Counted from the first letter of the stretch, positions 10,590-20,334 are shown. The stretch: DNA of 64,000 nt from Microvirga thermotolerans (GCF_009363855.1 NZ_CP045423.1:2386001-2450000); one strand, 5' to 3'. Program-made: numbers and translations. The notes: a model not told the origin generated them from the sequence alone.

Positions 10590-10802
10590 ATGCCTTCCCT
10601 TCACGTTCCCAAGATGAGCTGCGGCGGCTGCCTCAACACGGTGACCCGCGCCATCGCCGCCCTCGATCCGCAGGCCCGCGTCCGGGGCGATCTCGAAAAG
10701 CGCATCGTCCACGTCGAGACGAAGGAGCCCGAGGCCGCGCTCCTCGAGGCTCTCCGGGCCGCCGGCTATCCGGCCTCCCCCATCGAACCTGCCCTGGGTT
10801 GA
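10590..10802 (+). CDS. Heavy-metal-associated domain protein (CopZ-like chaperone)
   Basis: The 70-residue protein is a single HMA ferredoxin-like domain. The metal site is MSCGGC (residues 8-13, motif MxCxxC), followed by the usual helix (LNTVTRAIAALD) and strands, ending with a LRAAGYPAS loop. Such proteins carry Cu(I), or sometimes other soft metals, in the cytosol and hand it to a P-type ATPase or a regulator. The ATG follows an AAGGAG Shine-Dalgarno. The MerR-type operator just upstream supports a role in copper homeostasis. No copper-exporting ATPase is nearby, so the partner must be elsewhere. Confidence 0.9.
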   Translation: MPSLHVPKMSCGGCLNTVTRAIAALDPQARVRGDLEKRIVHVETKEPEAALLEALRAAGYPASPIEPALG

Positions 10803-10884
10803 ACCCGACAGCACATTGCTACGAAGGTTGGAGCCGCCCGACCCGTCCCGCCCGGTATCCGGGCGGGACCCGGGCCCTTGCCCG

Positions 10885-11157
10885 TCACTGCAGACGGAAC
10901 TCCCCGTCCACCGTGCGGAGTTCGGCCGGCCGGATGAGGCGGGAATGGGCGACCGTCACGGAGCAGAGGGGCCCGTCGAGCTCCCGGCTCCAGAAGGCGA
11001 GGAACCGGTTCAGGGCCGGGAATTTCGGGAACAGGTCGTAGTCCTGCCAGACGAATTCCTGGAGCAGGGACCGGTGGTCCGGAATCCGGTAGAAGATCCT
11101 TGCCGTGGTCAGGCCGTAGCCCTGAAGCTGCAGCACGAAATCCTGAGACGCTTTCAT
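10885..11157 (-). CDS. usg: Usg family protein
   Basis: The 90-residue product matches the alphaproteobacterial usg family: LQLQGYGLTTARIFYRIPDH, then WQDYDLFPKFP, LDGPLCSV and the ending LRTVDGEFRLQ. The family is often found near trp genes in other alphaproteobacteria and its biochemical function is unknown. No membrane segment or signal is seen, so it is likely cytosolic. Here it stands alone, facing away from groESL, with no tryptophan gene nearby. Confidence 0.88.
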   Translation of the reverse strand: MKASQDFVLQLQGYGLTTARIFYRIPDHRSLLQEFVWQDYDLFPKFPALNRFLAFWSRELDGPLCSVTVAHSRLIRPAELRTVDGEFRLQ

Positions 11158-11252
11158 TCGGCTCCTCGCAGGCTGGAGAAGACCGTGCGATTGGACCAGG
11201 CCTGGGCCGTCCGGACAAGCTGTAAGAAAGAATAATCTTATTTTTCAGTATC

Positions 11253-11279
11253 TTAGCAGCAACCGCCCGCGACTGCTGA
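11253..11279 (+). promoter_or_regulatory. Degenerate CIRCE-like element upstream of groESL
   Basis: Two nine-base arms (TTAGCAGCA and GACTGCTGA) separated by nine bases match the CIRCE consensus TTAGCACTC-N9-GAGTGCTAA at six and seven positions. Spacing is exact and the site is about 160 bases before groES, where HrcA operators occur in many alphaproteobacteria. The mismatches make this a candidate only. Confidence 0.45.
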
Positions 11280-11342
11280 CAGGCCGGCGCGAGGAAGACC
11301 GCAAAAGGTTCCCGCCCCCGCCAAAAAATTTTTCGAGGTCCT

Positions 11343-11371
11343 CTTGAACCGTGAAGCTTGCCCGCCCAAAT
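11343..11371 (+). promoter_or_regulatory. Candidate heat-shock (RpoH-type) promoter of groESL
   Basis: CTTGAA at 11343-11348 is followed about 13 bases later by CCGCCCAAAT, roughly like the RpoH pattern of a CTTGAA -35 and a C-rich -10. It lies about 70 bases before the groES start. Assignment rests on weak similarity and context. Confidence 0.35.
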
Positions 11372-11441
11372 CATCGCCGCGCGGGGGCCATCGGGCACCG
11401 CGCTTCATAGGCAACCTATTGAAAACATTGGAGGAAGCTTC

Positions 11442-11756
11442 ATGAAGTTCCGTCCTTTGCACGATCGTGTCCTGGTCAAGCGGATCGACGCGGAAGAGAA
11501 GACGGCGGGCGGCATCATCATTCCCGATACCGCCAAGGAGAAGCCGCAGCAGGGCGAGGTGATCGCCGTCGGCCCCGGCGCCCGCGACGAGAGCGGCAAG
11601 GTCGTTCCGCTGGACGTGAAGGTCGGCGACCGCGTGCTGTTCGGCAAGTGGTCCGGCACCGAAGTGAAGATCGACGGCGAGGATCTCCTCATCATGAAGG
11701 AATCCGACATCATGGGCATCCTTGAGGACGCGGTTGCCCAGAAGAAGGCTGCCTGA
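11442..11756 (+). CDS. groES: Co-chaperonin GroES
   Basis: GroES is the heptameric lid of the GroEL folding chamber. The 104-residue product starts [15 protein letters not shown], has the mobile loop [18 protein letters not shown] that docks onto GroEL, and contains [20 protein letters not shown] and [22 protein letters not shown] Shine-Dalgarno precedes the ATG; the open frame extends 28 codons upstream without similarity. It is cytosolic and forms an operon with groEL 57 bases downstream. The leader carries a CIRCE-like repeat and a possible heat-shock promoter. Confidence 0.98.
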   Translation: MKFRPLHDRVLVKRIDAEEKTAGGIIIPDTAKEKPQQGEVIAVGPGARDESGKVVPLDVKVGDRVLFGKWSGTEVKIDGEDLLIMKESDIMGILEDAVAQKKAA

Positions 11757-11807
11757 GGGCAGGCCCCACCCCATTCGAGTCAAACATCGTTACGTCTCCA
11801 GGAGTGA

Positions 11808-13439
<1,632 letters not shown>

Positions 13440-13465
13440 GCTCCCTCCCCTTCATTGAAGAACGG

Positions 13466-13491
13466 ACGGCGCCGCCCTGCGGCGCCGTTTT
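13466..13491 (+). terminator. Intrinsic terminator of groESL
   Basis: An eight-base-pair perfect stem (ACGGCGCC at 13466-13473, GGCGCCGT at 13481-13488, seven-base loop) runs into TTTT and lies 27 bases after the groEL stop. It marks the end of the groESL transcript. Confidence 0.85.
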
Positions 13492-13546
13492 CGTATCCCG
13501 GTGCATCTTTGGCGCGAAACCGGCTCCCGCTTTCGCGCTCGAGGCT

Positions 13547-14365
13547 TCAGCGCAGGAAGGACGACAGGGCGGACAGGGTGTTGACCCAGCGCACCGCGTG
13601 CTCGGCGCTTTCCGGCGCGAAGGCGACGGTCACCGCGTCGAGGCGCGTCGCGGCGGGGATCACGGCCGCCAGGTCGCAGAGGGCCGGCGTGTTGAACTCC
13701 ACCTCCAGCCGGTACGGCCCATCGAGCACGAACGGCCTTGCCGCCGCAGCAGTCCGAACGGCCTCGGCGGCCTTCTCGCGGATGAGGGCGCGGGCCCGCT
13801 CCGGCGCGAGGCTGCGCGCCGCGCGCTGGCCCAGGGAGCGCTTGACCACCGCGAAGGCCGCATCCGGGAACAGTTCCTTCGTCTCCTCCCGGAGGCAGTC
13901 GTCGCCCGTCAGGAGAAGCACCGGCACGCCGAGGCTGCCCGCATAGGCGCCGTAGAGGCCCGCCTCGCCGAGTTCCAGGCCGTTCAGGCGGATGCGGCCG
14001 AAGGCGAAGCCGTTCACTGTGTGGGCGAGGACCCCGGGAGCCCGGGCCCGGGCGTGGTAGCCGGTGCAGAAGACGCCCGCGTGTTCGCGCGTGAGCCCCT
14101 CGAACATGTTGAGCGGCTTCGGCTTTCCGAGGATCGCCTCCGCGCGCCGATCGAGTTCCTCCGGCAGGAGGTTGCGCATGTCGCCATGGGAATCGTTGAC
14201 GAGGACTTCCGTGGCGCCGCCTGCGAAGGCTCCGTCGATGGCCGCGTTGACCTCCTGGGTCATGAGCCGGCGCGCCCGCTCGTATTCGGCGTTGCCCATC
14301 GTGCCGTGCTGCGGGCTCACGACGCCGGCGACGCCCTCGATGTCCGCCGAAATGTAGATCTTCAC
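13547..14365 (-). CDS. M55 family D-aminopeptidase (DppA-like)
   Basis: M55 peptidases are zinc D-aminopeptidases first known from Bacillus DppA. The 272-residue product begins VKIYISADIEGVAGVV, where the Asp-Glu pair is a conserved metal-binding site, then shows VLVNDSHGDMRNLLPEEL, a GYHARA loop with a metal His, and a VLLLTGDDCLREE segment. The GTG start at 14365 is preceded by GGGGAGG; the open frame runs 13 codons further but without similarity. It probably trims D-amino-acid peptides from cell-wall turnover or diet. It is the first of several wall-related genes in this stretch. Confidence 0.88.
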   Translation of the reverse strand: MKIYISADIEGVAGVVSPQHGTMGNAEYERARRLMTQEVNAAIDGAFAGGATEVLVNDSHGDMRNLLPEELDRRAEAILGKPKPLNMFEGLTREHAGVFCTGYHARARAPGVLAHTVNGFAFGRIRLNGLELGEAGLYGAYAGSLGVPVLLLTGDDCLREETKELFPDAAFAVVKRSLGQRAARSLAPERARALIREKAAEAVRTAAAARPFVLDGPYRLEVEFNTPALCDLAAVIPAATRLDAVTVAFAPESAEHAVRWVNTLSALSSFLR

Positions 14366-14475
14366 GAAAACCTCCCCGTTCTGCGCGGCGCAGGATGCCG
14401 GCAAACCGTCAGGAGTTGGTGAAGATTCCGGCCTCTCCTCGGGAGACCCGCCTGCGGCGGCTCAGGACGAAGGCG

Positions 14476-14760
14476 TCAGCGCCTGGAAGGCGTGTCGCCA
14501 AGGTTCGCCAGGGCGTCCGCCACGGCCTGCCGGGCGATGCGCCCGATGCGCTCGCTGCGCTCGGCCCTGTCGCGGGCCTCGATGCGGGCGATCAGGGAAT
14601 CGAACTCGCGCGGGACCGCCGGGTCGCCGAGATACTGCGGTTTCGGCGAATCCTCATACAGCTGCGCCCGCAGCTTGAGGCCGAGATACTCCTGAACCTG
14701 GCGCGGCAACGGCGGACGGTTGCTTCGCACCTTGCGGACATCTTTGCCGTTCACGGTCAT
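14476..14760 (-). CDS. Small uncharacterised protein with weak NepR-like pattern
   Basis: I do not recognise this 94-residue protein with confidence. It starts MTVNGKDVRKVRSNRPPLPR and is highly charged, with no signal peptide or membrane segment. The middle reads QEYLGLKLRAQLYED, then DPAVPREFDSLIARIE. This recalls the order in NepR anti-sigma factors of alphaproteobacteria (a helix with G-x-x-LRA-x-Y, then PVP-x-x-F-x-x-L-x-x-L-E), but with about nine extra residues between the two helices. No EcfG sigma factor or PhyR gene is adjacent. It may instead be an unrelated conserved Hyphomicrobiales protein. Codon use fits a real gene. Confidence 0.6.
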   Translation of the reverse strand: MTVNGKDVRKVRSNRPPLPRQVQEYLGLKLRAQLYEDSPKPQYLGDPAVPREFDSLIARIEARDRAERSERIGRIARQAVADALANLGDTPSRR

Positions 14761-14912
14761 GGGCCTGCCCCTGGAGGATGTTCATGGTTAACGAAGCGTG
14801 ACGGTTCAGGTTCCATCCGGCACGCAAAAGACTTTAATCCGCCTCTTCTGGTCCGATCGCCTCGCCGGCCTAGATCTGGATGCACGACATCTTTTTCTGG
14901 AGGAGGTGAATC

Positions 14913-15608
14913 ATGGATCTCAGCCGCCGTTCCTTCCTGCTCGGAGCGCCTGCCCTGACGAGCCTCGCCCTTCTGCCGCGCAAAGGCTTCGCCCAGGCCC
15001 AGGCGGACCGCTCCGTCTATGCGGCCATGTACGCGCCCATCGACGACGATCTCTATCCCGTTCCGGGAGTCCCCCTGTCGAAGATCAACCCGGCCTTCCT
15101 GCGCCGCGAGGTTCCCTACGACCGGCCGGAGCCGCCGGGCACCATCGTCATCGATCCCCGCGCCCGCTACCTCTACCACGTCCAGGACGGCGGAACCGCC
15201 ATGCGCTACGGGGTCGGCGTCGGCCGCGCGGGCTTCTCCTGGTCGGGCGAGGCGACCGTCCACGACAAGCAGGAGTGGCCGGACTGGTACCCGCCCAAGG
15301 AAATGTTCGGCCGCCAGCCGGAGCTCATGGAGCAGATGGGCGACCTGCCGGGAGGTCCGGGAATGCCGGGCGGCCCCGGCAACCCGCTCGGCGCCCGCGC
15401 CCTCTACCTCTGGCAGGGCAACAAGGACACGCTCTACCGGATCCACGGCACCTTCGAGCCCTGGACCATCGGCACCAACGTCTCCTCCGGCTGCATCCGG
15501 ATGATCAACCAGGACGTGATCGACCTCTACAACCGGGTGCCGGTGGGCACCCGGGTGGTCGTTCTCCCGTCCGGGCAGGGCACGAGGCGCTCCGTGGCCA
15601 GGACCTGA
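14913..15608 (+). CDS. L,D-transpeptidase (YkuD/ErfK family), exported
   Basis: L,D-transpeptidases make 3-3 peptidoglycan cross-links or attach proteins to the wall. The 231-residue protein has an export signal of Tat type (SRRSFLLGAPALTSLALL, cleavage near residue 28). The YkuD domain follows, with IVIDPRARYLYHV and the catalytic motif HGTFEPWTIGTNVSSGCIRM, where His and Cys are the catalytic pair. A Gly/Pro/Met-rich insertion (DLPGGPGMPGGPGNPLG) sits before the catalytic half. An AGGAGG Shine-Dalgarno precedes the ATG. The next gene downstream also encodes a wall-type hydrolase. Confidence 0.95.
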   Translation: MDLSRRSFLLGAPALTSLALLPRKGFAQAQADRSVYAAMYAPIDDDLYPVPGVPLSKINPAFLRREVPYDRPEPPGTIVIDPRARYLYHVQDGGTAMRYGVGVGRAGFSWSGEATVHDKQEWPDWYPPKEMFGRQPELMEQMGDLPGGPGMPGGPGNPLGARALYLWQGNKDTLYRIHGTFEPWTIGTNVSSGCIRMINQDVIDLYNRVPVGTRVVVLPSGQGTRRSVART

Positions 15609-15918
15609 CGTCCAGGACGTGACCGGCTGGGACGGGACCGGCCCGGCCGAGCTCCGCCGGGCTTCCATTGTCAAGGTTGGGGCGGCGGCCGGGACGCGGA
15701 AATTCCGGACGTCGCTAACGCTCGGTTAAACGCGCCGGGGCGAGACTGGCCCTATGCGCCAGTCCCCGCTCCAGCCACTTTTTGTCCTTTTCCGGCATCG
15801 TTTCCGGCGGAATGCTCCATTTTTGCCATGGTTTGTTTCCACGAAGCCGTCTGGGGCACCGGATCGCAAGGACATCAAGGGGTTTTCTCAAGATCGCCGG
15901 CGCCCGGGAGGGTCGATC

Positions 15919-17172
15919 ATGGTCCCTGCGTCGCCGCTCGGCCGCCGCGCACCCGCGCCGCGGCTCATCCGCGCCGTTCTGGCCTCCACGGCGGCAGCAG
16001 CCGCCTTCCTCGCAACCGCCGTCGCCACCCAGGACGCCGCTGCGGACGGGGAGACGCGCACCCTGAGCTTCTTCCACACCCATCGCCGGGACAGCGCGAC
16101 CATCACCTACCGGCGCAACGGGCGCTACGACGAGCAGGCCTTGGCCCAGCTCAACTGGTACCTGCGGGACTGGCGCACCGACGAGCCCGCCAAGATGGAC
16201 CCGCGCCTCTTCGACGTCCTTTGGGAGGTCTATCGGGAAAGCGGCTCGAAGGAGCCCATCAACATCATCTCCGCCTACCGCTCGCCCCAGACGAACGCCA
16301 TGCTCAGGCGCCGCTCGAGCGGGGTGTCGGAGCACAGCCAGCACATGCTCGGCAAGGCGATGGACATTCGCCTGCCGGACGTGGACACCGGGCGCCTGCG
16401 CGCCGTCGCCATGAAGCTGCAATACGGAGGCGTCGGCTACTACCCGTCCTCCGAGTTCGTGCACGTGGACACCGGCAACGTCCGGGCCTGGCCCCGCATG
16501 TCCCAGGAGCAGCTGGCACGGCTCTTCCCCGACGGGAAGACCGTCCACCTGCCGTCGAACGGACGGCCCCTGCCCCGCTACGAAGAGGCGAAGGCGGAGA
16601 TCCTGCCGCGCAACGCCGCCCTGGCGGCGCAGGCGGCCTCGGGCGGATCCGTCGGTGGCAGCATCGTGGCGGCTCTGTTCGGGCGCAAGGAACCGCCTCC
16701 CCCGGCTCCGGCGGAGCCTCCGCCGCCTCAGGCCCAGATCGCATCGAGCGTCGCATCGGGCGCCGCGGACAGGCCCGAGGCCGCCCTCGCCTTCGCGCCC
16801 GTTCCCCCGTCGCGGCCGAAGGACCTGATCCGGACCGCCTCCGCCGAGCCGCCGCCTGCGCCCGAGCCCATGCCTGCGGCCGTGCCGGTGCCTCCGCGCC
16901 CGGAACGGCCCATGGTGCTGGCCTCGCTTCCGCGAGCGGCGACGGACCCGGCGCCGCGCCGGTCGATGGAGCCGGTCATCGGTCCCGACAGCAAGGCGGC
17001 AGTGAAGGCCCTGTTCGATCCGCGCACCGCCTTCCTCGACCTCGGCTTCTCGCCGGAGGCAAGAAGCGACCTGTCCACGACCCGCTTCTCGGGCCCGGCG
17101 ATCAAGCCGCTGCCGGTCAAGGAGCCTCAGCCGGTGCGCCAGGCGAGCGCCGCGTTCGGCACCGGCCTCTGA
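15919..17172 (+). CDS. DUF882 / YcbK-type M15-like peptidoglycan hydrolase
   Basis: The 417-residue protein has a signal peptide (residues 1-43) and a DUF882 (YcbK-like, M15 peptidase superfamily) domain at about 48-210. The zinc-site residues are visible: SEHSQHMLGKAMDIRLPD (H and D ligands) and FVHVDTG (last His). The C-terminal half is a long Pro/Ala-rich disordered region. By family it would cut or remodel peptidoglycan peptides in the periplasm. The ATG at 15919 follows GGGAGGGTC; the frame is open 55 codons upstream, but that stretch looks non-coding. The 310 bases before it hold a short hairpin and no gene. Confidence 0.9.
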   Translation: MVPASPLGRRAPAPRLIRAVLASTAAAAAFLATAVATQDAAADGETRTLSFFHTHRRDSATITYRRNGRYDEQALAQLNWYLRDWRTDEPAKMDPRLFDVLWEVYRESGSKEPINIISAYRSPQTNAMLRRRSSGVSEHSQHMLGKAMDIRLPDVDTGRLRAVAMKLQYGGVGYYPSSEFVHVDTGNVRAWPRMSQEQLARLFPDGKTVHLPSNGRPLPRYEEAKAEILPRNAALAAQAASGGSVGGSIVAALFGRKEPPPPAPAEPPPPQAQIASSVASGAADRPEAALAFAPVPPSRPKDLIRTASAEPPPAPEPMPAAVPVPPRPERPMVLASLPRAATDPAPRRSMEPVIGPDSKAAVKALFDPRTAFLDLGFSPEARSDLSTTRFSGPAIKPLPVKEPQPVRQASAAFGTGL

Positions 17173-17185
17173 CGCGGGCAGGATC

Positions 17186-17557
17186 CTACGCGGTCCGATG
17201 CCTCGCGAGATCCCGCCCCAGCCCGTCGGGATCGATGCTCACCTTCAGCACCGTGCCGCCGAAATCGTGGACGAGCACGGGCCTGCCCTCGTGCTCCTCG
17301 ACCCGGGTCGCCAGCGGCTGAAGGGGCAGGCTGCGCGGATGGTTCGGCCCCGCGCCTTCGGCGAAGGTGCGCGGCGGCAGGGAGCGGTGCACGCGGGCCA
17401 TCTCGTTCAGGAGATCGGTCAGGATCGGCGTGGAATCCGCGGTGCCGAGGAGCACCTCGTATTCGCGGCCCGTATCGGCCCGCACGCCGAGGGCGAACAG
17501 CTTGCCGTCCGCGCTCACCTCGACGCGCCACGCCATCGACCCGATGCGCTTCACCAT
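17186..17557 (-). CDS. Uncharacterised cytosolic protein, 123 aa
   Basis: I do not recognise a family. The product (MVKRIGSMAWRVEVSADGKLFALG) has alternating beta-like segments, no signal peptide and no membrane helix. Features are VLLGTADSTPILTDLLNEMARVHRSLP and a C-terminal VLVHDFGGTVLKVSIDPDGL. Composition and codon use resemble neighbouring genes, so it is likely expressed. A later ATG gives MAWRVEVS and is a possible start. It is convergent with DUF882, with only 13 bases between the stops. Confidence 0.65.
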   Translation of the reverse strand: MVKRIGSMAWRVEVSADGKLFALGVRADTGREYEVLLGTADSTPILTDLLNEMARVHRSLPPRTFAEGAGPNHPRSLPLQPLATRVEEHEGRPVLVHDFGGTVLKVSIDPDGLGRDLARHRTA

Positions 17558-17634
17558 GGGATTTCCTCTCCGTCGCGGTCAGGCGTTCCTTGCCCGCCGG
17601 GGCCGCCCGCCGCAAGCCAATCTGTCGGCGGACT

Positions 17635-18171
17635 CTATCGACGCCGCGGCTGCGGCTGCAGGGAAACGCCCGCGGGCACCTTCAGCGCGCCCTCCTTGTC
17701 GTCGGGATCGATGAAATGGCCGTCCTGCGGGATGACGAGGCCGGGACCGATCCGGGGGGCCTTCGCCTGCGGAATGCAGGCGACGGGCGATGCGAGCTCC
17801 AGCGCCGTCTCGGTTCCCGTCAGGCGGCTCGGCTCTCCCCTGGCGGCCGCCGCGACCCTGCCCTCGATCCGCATGTGCTGGTCGGGGAACTCCCAGGTGA
17901 AATCCGCCCCGGTCTGACCCCAGCGCCCGGGCCAGCGCCCTTCCGGCGTCCGCGACGCATCGAACACGTAGGGGCTGACCGCGCCCTTGTCGACCTCGCC
18001 GCCGCCGACGCCGCCGTCGGGGTAGAAGACGATGAGGAACTGCGACCCGTCCCGCGCCCGGGTGCAGGTCCACATGGAACCCGCCAGCGCGGTCTCGTCC
18101 GCCAGCGCGGCGGCCGGCATGAGCATTGCCGCCAAGGACGCAGCCGAGAGACGTTTCAGCAAGAGCTTCAT
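17635..18171 (-). CDS. Secreted uncharacterised protein, 178 aa
   Basis: A clear signal peptide (residues 1-24, MKLLLKRLSAASLAAMLMPA then AALA) is followed by a mature region with GSMWTCTRARDGSQFLIVFY, DFTWEFPDQHMRIEGR and ELASPVACIPQ. Two Cys in the mature part may form a disulphide. The beta-rich layout with a Trp-x-Cys start resembles small periplasmic lipocalin-like or inhibitor-like folds, but I cannot name a family. It is probably periplasmic. The gene is monocistronic, with 460 bases of featureless DNA upstream. Confidence 0.7.
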   Translation of the reverse strand: MKLLLKRLSAASLAAMLMPAAALADETALAGSMWTCTRARDGSQFLIVFYPDGGVGGGEVDKGAVSPYVFDASRTPEGRWPGRWGQTGADFTWEFPDQHMRIEGRVAAAARGEPSRLTGTETALELASPVACIPQAKAPRIGPGLVIPQDGHFIDPDDKEGALKVPAGVSLQPQPRRR

Positions 18172-18634
18172 GAGTCGATCCGAACACGAAATGCGGCGAC
18201 GATTCCTTGAGAAAGGTCACAAGGGAACGACGAACTTGCATGACGGGGCCGGGAAGTCCCGGGCAGACCGGGACCGACTCGTCATCGCGGCGGGAGATGG
18301 CTCTCCATAGCGCGTCGCGCCTTCCGAGGCCATCCTCCCGCGCAGGGCGCGGCGTGCGCGAAGTGGAAGAATCGGCCGTCGCGACGGCGCGCCCAGCCGC
18401 ATTGCGACGAACATGTGCGCATTGCGGCAATGATCGGCCCTTCGTGCGGCAACCATCGTCCCCGTGCATGGATCGGCGCGATGCCCTGCACGACGCGGCC
18501 TTGTCCGGCGCCGGCGCGCCGCTAAACCCGGCGTGCCGCGGCAAATCACGTTTCGCCCGGCAACCCGTTTCACCGGGCCGGGCTCCTCCCGGCCGCCCAT
18601 TTCCCACTATCCAGTTCCGGAGACGCGTTCGGCA
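18172..18634. other. Intergenic region without a recognised gene
   Basis: About 460 bases between divergent genes. Open frames here show no signal peptide, no family motif and no Shine-Dalgarno, and no strong terminator or tRNA-like fold was seen. It probably holds the promoters of both flanking genes. Confidence 0.55.
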
Positions 18635-19036
18635 ATGACGACGCCGATGGTTCGATTCACTCTTGCGACATCCGCCTTCCTGCTCTGCCTGGGCTCTGCC
18701 CAGGCCGCCAATTCCCGCCTTCCCGCGGGCTTCATGAAGATGGAACCGAAAACCCGCAGCCTGCAGATCTGCAACTACAAGGGATCGCGCGAGATCGCCA
18801 AGGAGAAGGAATATTCCCGACTCGACCGGGTCGTGGTCGATGCGATGTCGAGCCCGACCTTCGACAGGAACGTGATCTCCGGCGACGGCGGCGCCTTCCG
18901 CGTCAGGGGGCAGTGGCACCGTCTCCAGTTCAAGTGCGTCCTCGCCGACGACAACCTCTCGGCGACCTCGTTCACCTACCAGGTCGGAGACATCATTCCC
19001 GAGGACGAGTGGGAGCGTTACGGCCTCTGGCGCTGA
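18635..19036 (+). CDS. DUF930 domain secreted protein
   Basis: The 133-residue product has a signal peptide (MVRFTLATSAFLLCLGSAQA) and a mature domain with the DUF930 pattern: MEPKTRSLQICNYKGSREIA, YSRLDRVVVDAM, then a Gly-rich turn and HRLQFKCVLADDNLSATSFT. The two Cys are well placed for a disulphide. DUF930 proteins are small periplasmic proteins of rhizobia with no known activity. The start at 18635 gives MTTPM; a second ATG at 18647 would give the same mature protein. It is followed by a hairpin at 19062-19082. Confidence 0.8.
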   Translation: MTTPMVRFTLATSAFLLCLGSAQAANSRLPAGFMKMEPKTRSLQICNYKGSREIAKEKEYSRLDRVVVDAMSSPTFDRNVISGDGGAFRVRGQWHRLQFKCVLADDNLSATSFTYQVGDIIPEDEWERYGLWR

Positions 19037-19061
19037 ACCGCGCCCGCGCCGGCAAAAGAAA

Positions 19062-19082
19062 GGGCCGCCTTTCCGGCGGCCC
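19062..19082. terminator. Hairpin terminator between convergent genes
   Basis: GGGCCGCC (19062-19069) pairs with GGCGGCCC (19075-19082) across a five-base loop. On the minus strand it runs into a T-rich stretch (TTTCTTTT), so it should end the transcript of the 43-residue membrane protein; on the plus strand it may also stop DUF930 transcription. Confidence 0.7.
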
Positions 19083-19234
19083 GAGTGAGGGAAGAAACTT
19101 CAGAGGGAACAACGTCGCCATCGTCGCGGCGTCATGGCCCCAATGTGGGAGCACATCGGCTTCGCAGGCAGACCTCGCTCGGAAAGGCTGGCATGCGATT
19201 CGCGCATGGCGCGGGTCGGCGCCCCGCGGGCGGA

Positions 19235-19366
19235 TCAACCGAAGGCGATGGGCCGGATCCCCGTCGCCGCCCGGATCTCGCGGCGACGCACGATCATACG
19301 GATCGCGGGCGGCACGACGAGGCAGGTGAACGAACCGACGACCAACCCGACCAGCAAGGCAATCAT
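19235..19366 (-). CDS. Small single-span membrane protein, 43 aa
   Basis: The ATG is preceded at good distance by GGGAGGT. The product begins MIALLVGLVVGSFTCLVVPP, a continuous hydrophobic segment long enough for one membrane helix, followed by a basic stretch (RMIVRRREIRA) and a short tail ending RPIAFG. The positive residues after the helix predict the C-terminus in the cytosol. It ends upstream of a minus-strand terminator. I know no family. Below normal gene-calling length; supported by Shine-Dalgarno, topology and terminator. Confidence 0.6.
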   Translation of the reverse strand: MIALLVGLVVGSFTCLVVPPAIRMIVRRREIRAATGIRPIAFG

Positions 19367-19689
19367 GGAGACCTCCCGTGAGGAGGCAAGGGTGCGCCCG
19401 CAAGGTCAACGAAGCGTTAACGGGCGTCGCCGTGCCTGTCGTGCCCCGCCATTCCCCGTCCCTTCCGAAGCCCCCACCGGACGGGCGCGGGAAAAGCCGA
19501 GGCACGGAATCAGGATCGTCGACCGAGCTTTCGCGAGCCTTGCGTTCCGGAGGCCGAACCCTCCTCCTCGTCCCTCGCATGAGCGGGTCGCGGGAGGGGC
19601 GTCATCGGTGATAGGATGCGATTGCCGTCTCCGCCCGGCGCGGCGCTCTCCGCGAGGCGGGAGGACCTCGGCAGGTGGGAGGCTTCGCC

Positions 19690-20334
19690 ATGGACAGCGC
19701 TCGATTTCGGGACCGGGACGATGCGGGCGCCCAGCTCGCGAGCCGGCTCGCCGGGATGAACCTCGCCGATCCCGTGGTGCTCGCGCTGCCGCGAGGGGGC
19801 GTCCCCGTCGCCCGTCCCATCGCGAAGGCACTCGACGCGCCGCTCGATCTCCTGCTCGTGCGCAAGATCGGCGTTCCGTCCCAGCCGGAACTGGCCGCCG
19901 CCGCGATCGTGGACGGCGAGCATCCGGAGATCGTGTTCAACCGGGACGTCATGTCCCTCGTGGGCCTGAGCGACGACGCGATCGACGACCTCGCCCAGCC
20001 GGAGCTCTGGGAGCTCGAGCGGCGGCGCAGGGTCTACCTGAAGGACAGGAAGCCCGTTCCCGTCGAGGGGCGCACGGCCATCGTCGTCGACGACGGCATC
20101 GCCACGGGAACGACGGTCCGAGCCGCGCTCGCGGCCCTGCGGCGGCGGAATCCGGCGAGCCTCGTTCTCGCCGTGCCGGTCGCCCCCGACGAAACCGTCG
20201 CGGCCCTGCGCCCCCTGGTGGACGATCTGGTCTGCCTGTCGATCCCGAGGGATTTCTACGCCATCAGCCCGTTCTACGAGGAATTTCACCAGCTCACGGA
20301 TGCGGAAGTCACCCGCATGCTGGAGCCGGCCTAG
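19690..20334 (+). CDS. Phosphoribosyltransferase family protein
   Basis: The 214-residue protein carries the PRPP-binding loop AIVVDDGIATGTTVRAAL (about residues 136-153), the type I phosphoribosyltransferase signature, and an earlier VVLALPRGGVPVARPIA segment typical of the family that is often fused to or found near alpha/beta hydrolases. It has no signal peptide. The nucleobase substrate cannot be read from the sequence; many such stand-alone proteins have no proven activity. The ATG at 19690 follows GGCAGGTGGGAGG; a GTG five codons upstream is possible. Confidence 0.88.
   Translation: MDSARFRDRDDAGAQLASRLAGMNLADPVVLALPRGGVPVARPIAKALDAPLDLLLVRKIGVPSQPELAAAAIVDGEHPEIVFNRDVMSLVGLSDDAIDDLAQPELWELERRRRVYLKDRKPVPVEGRTAIVVDDGIATGTTVRAALAALRRRNPASLVLAVPVAPDETVAALRPLVDDLVCLSIPRDFYAISPFYEEFHQLTDAEVTRMLEPA

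Noticed and set aside
15720..15790. Stem-loop and T-run before DUF882 as a terminator
   Set aside because: The T-run begins about 18 bases after the stem, too far for an intrinsic terminator.
15754..15918. N-terminal extension of the DUF882 gene
   Set aside because: No signal peptide or similarity before 15919; the Shine-Dalgarno sits before the internal ATG.
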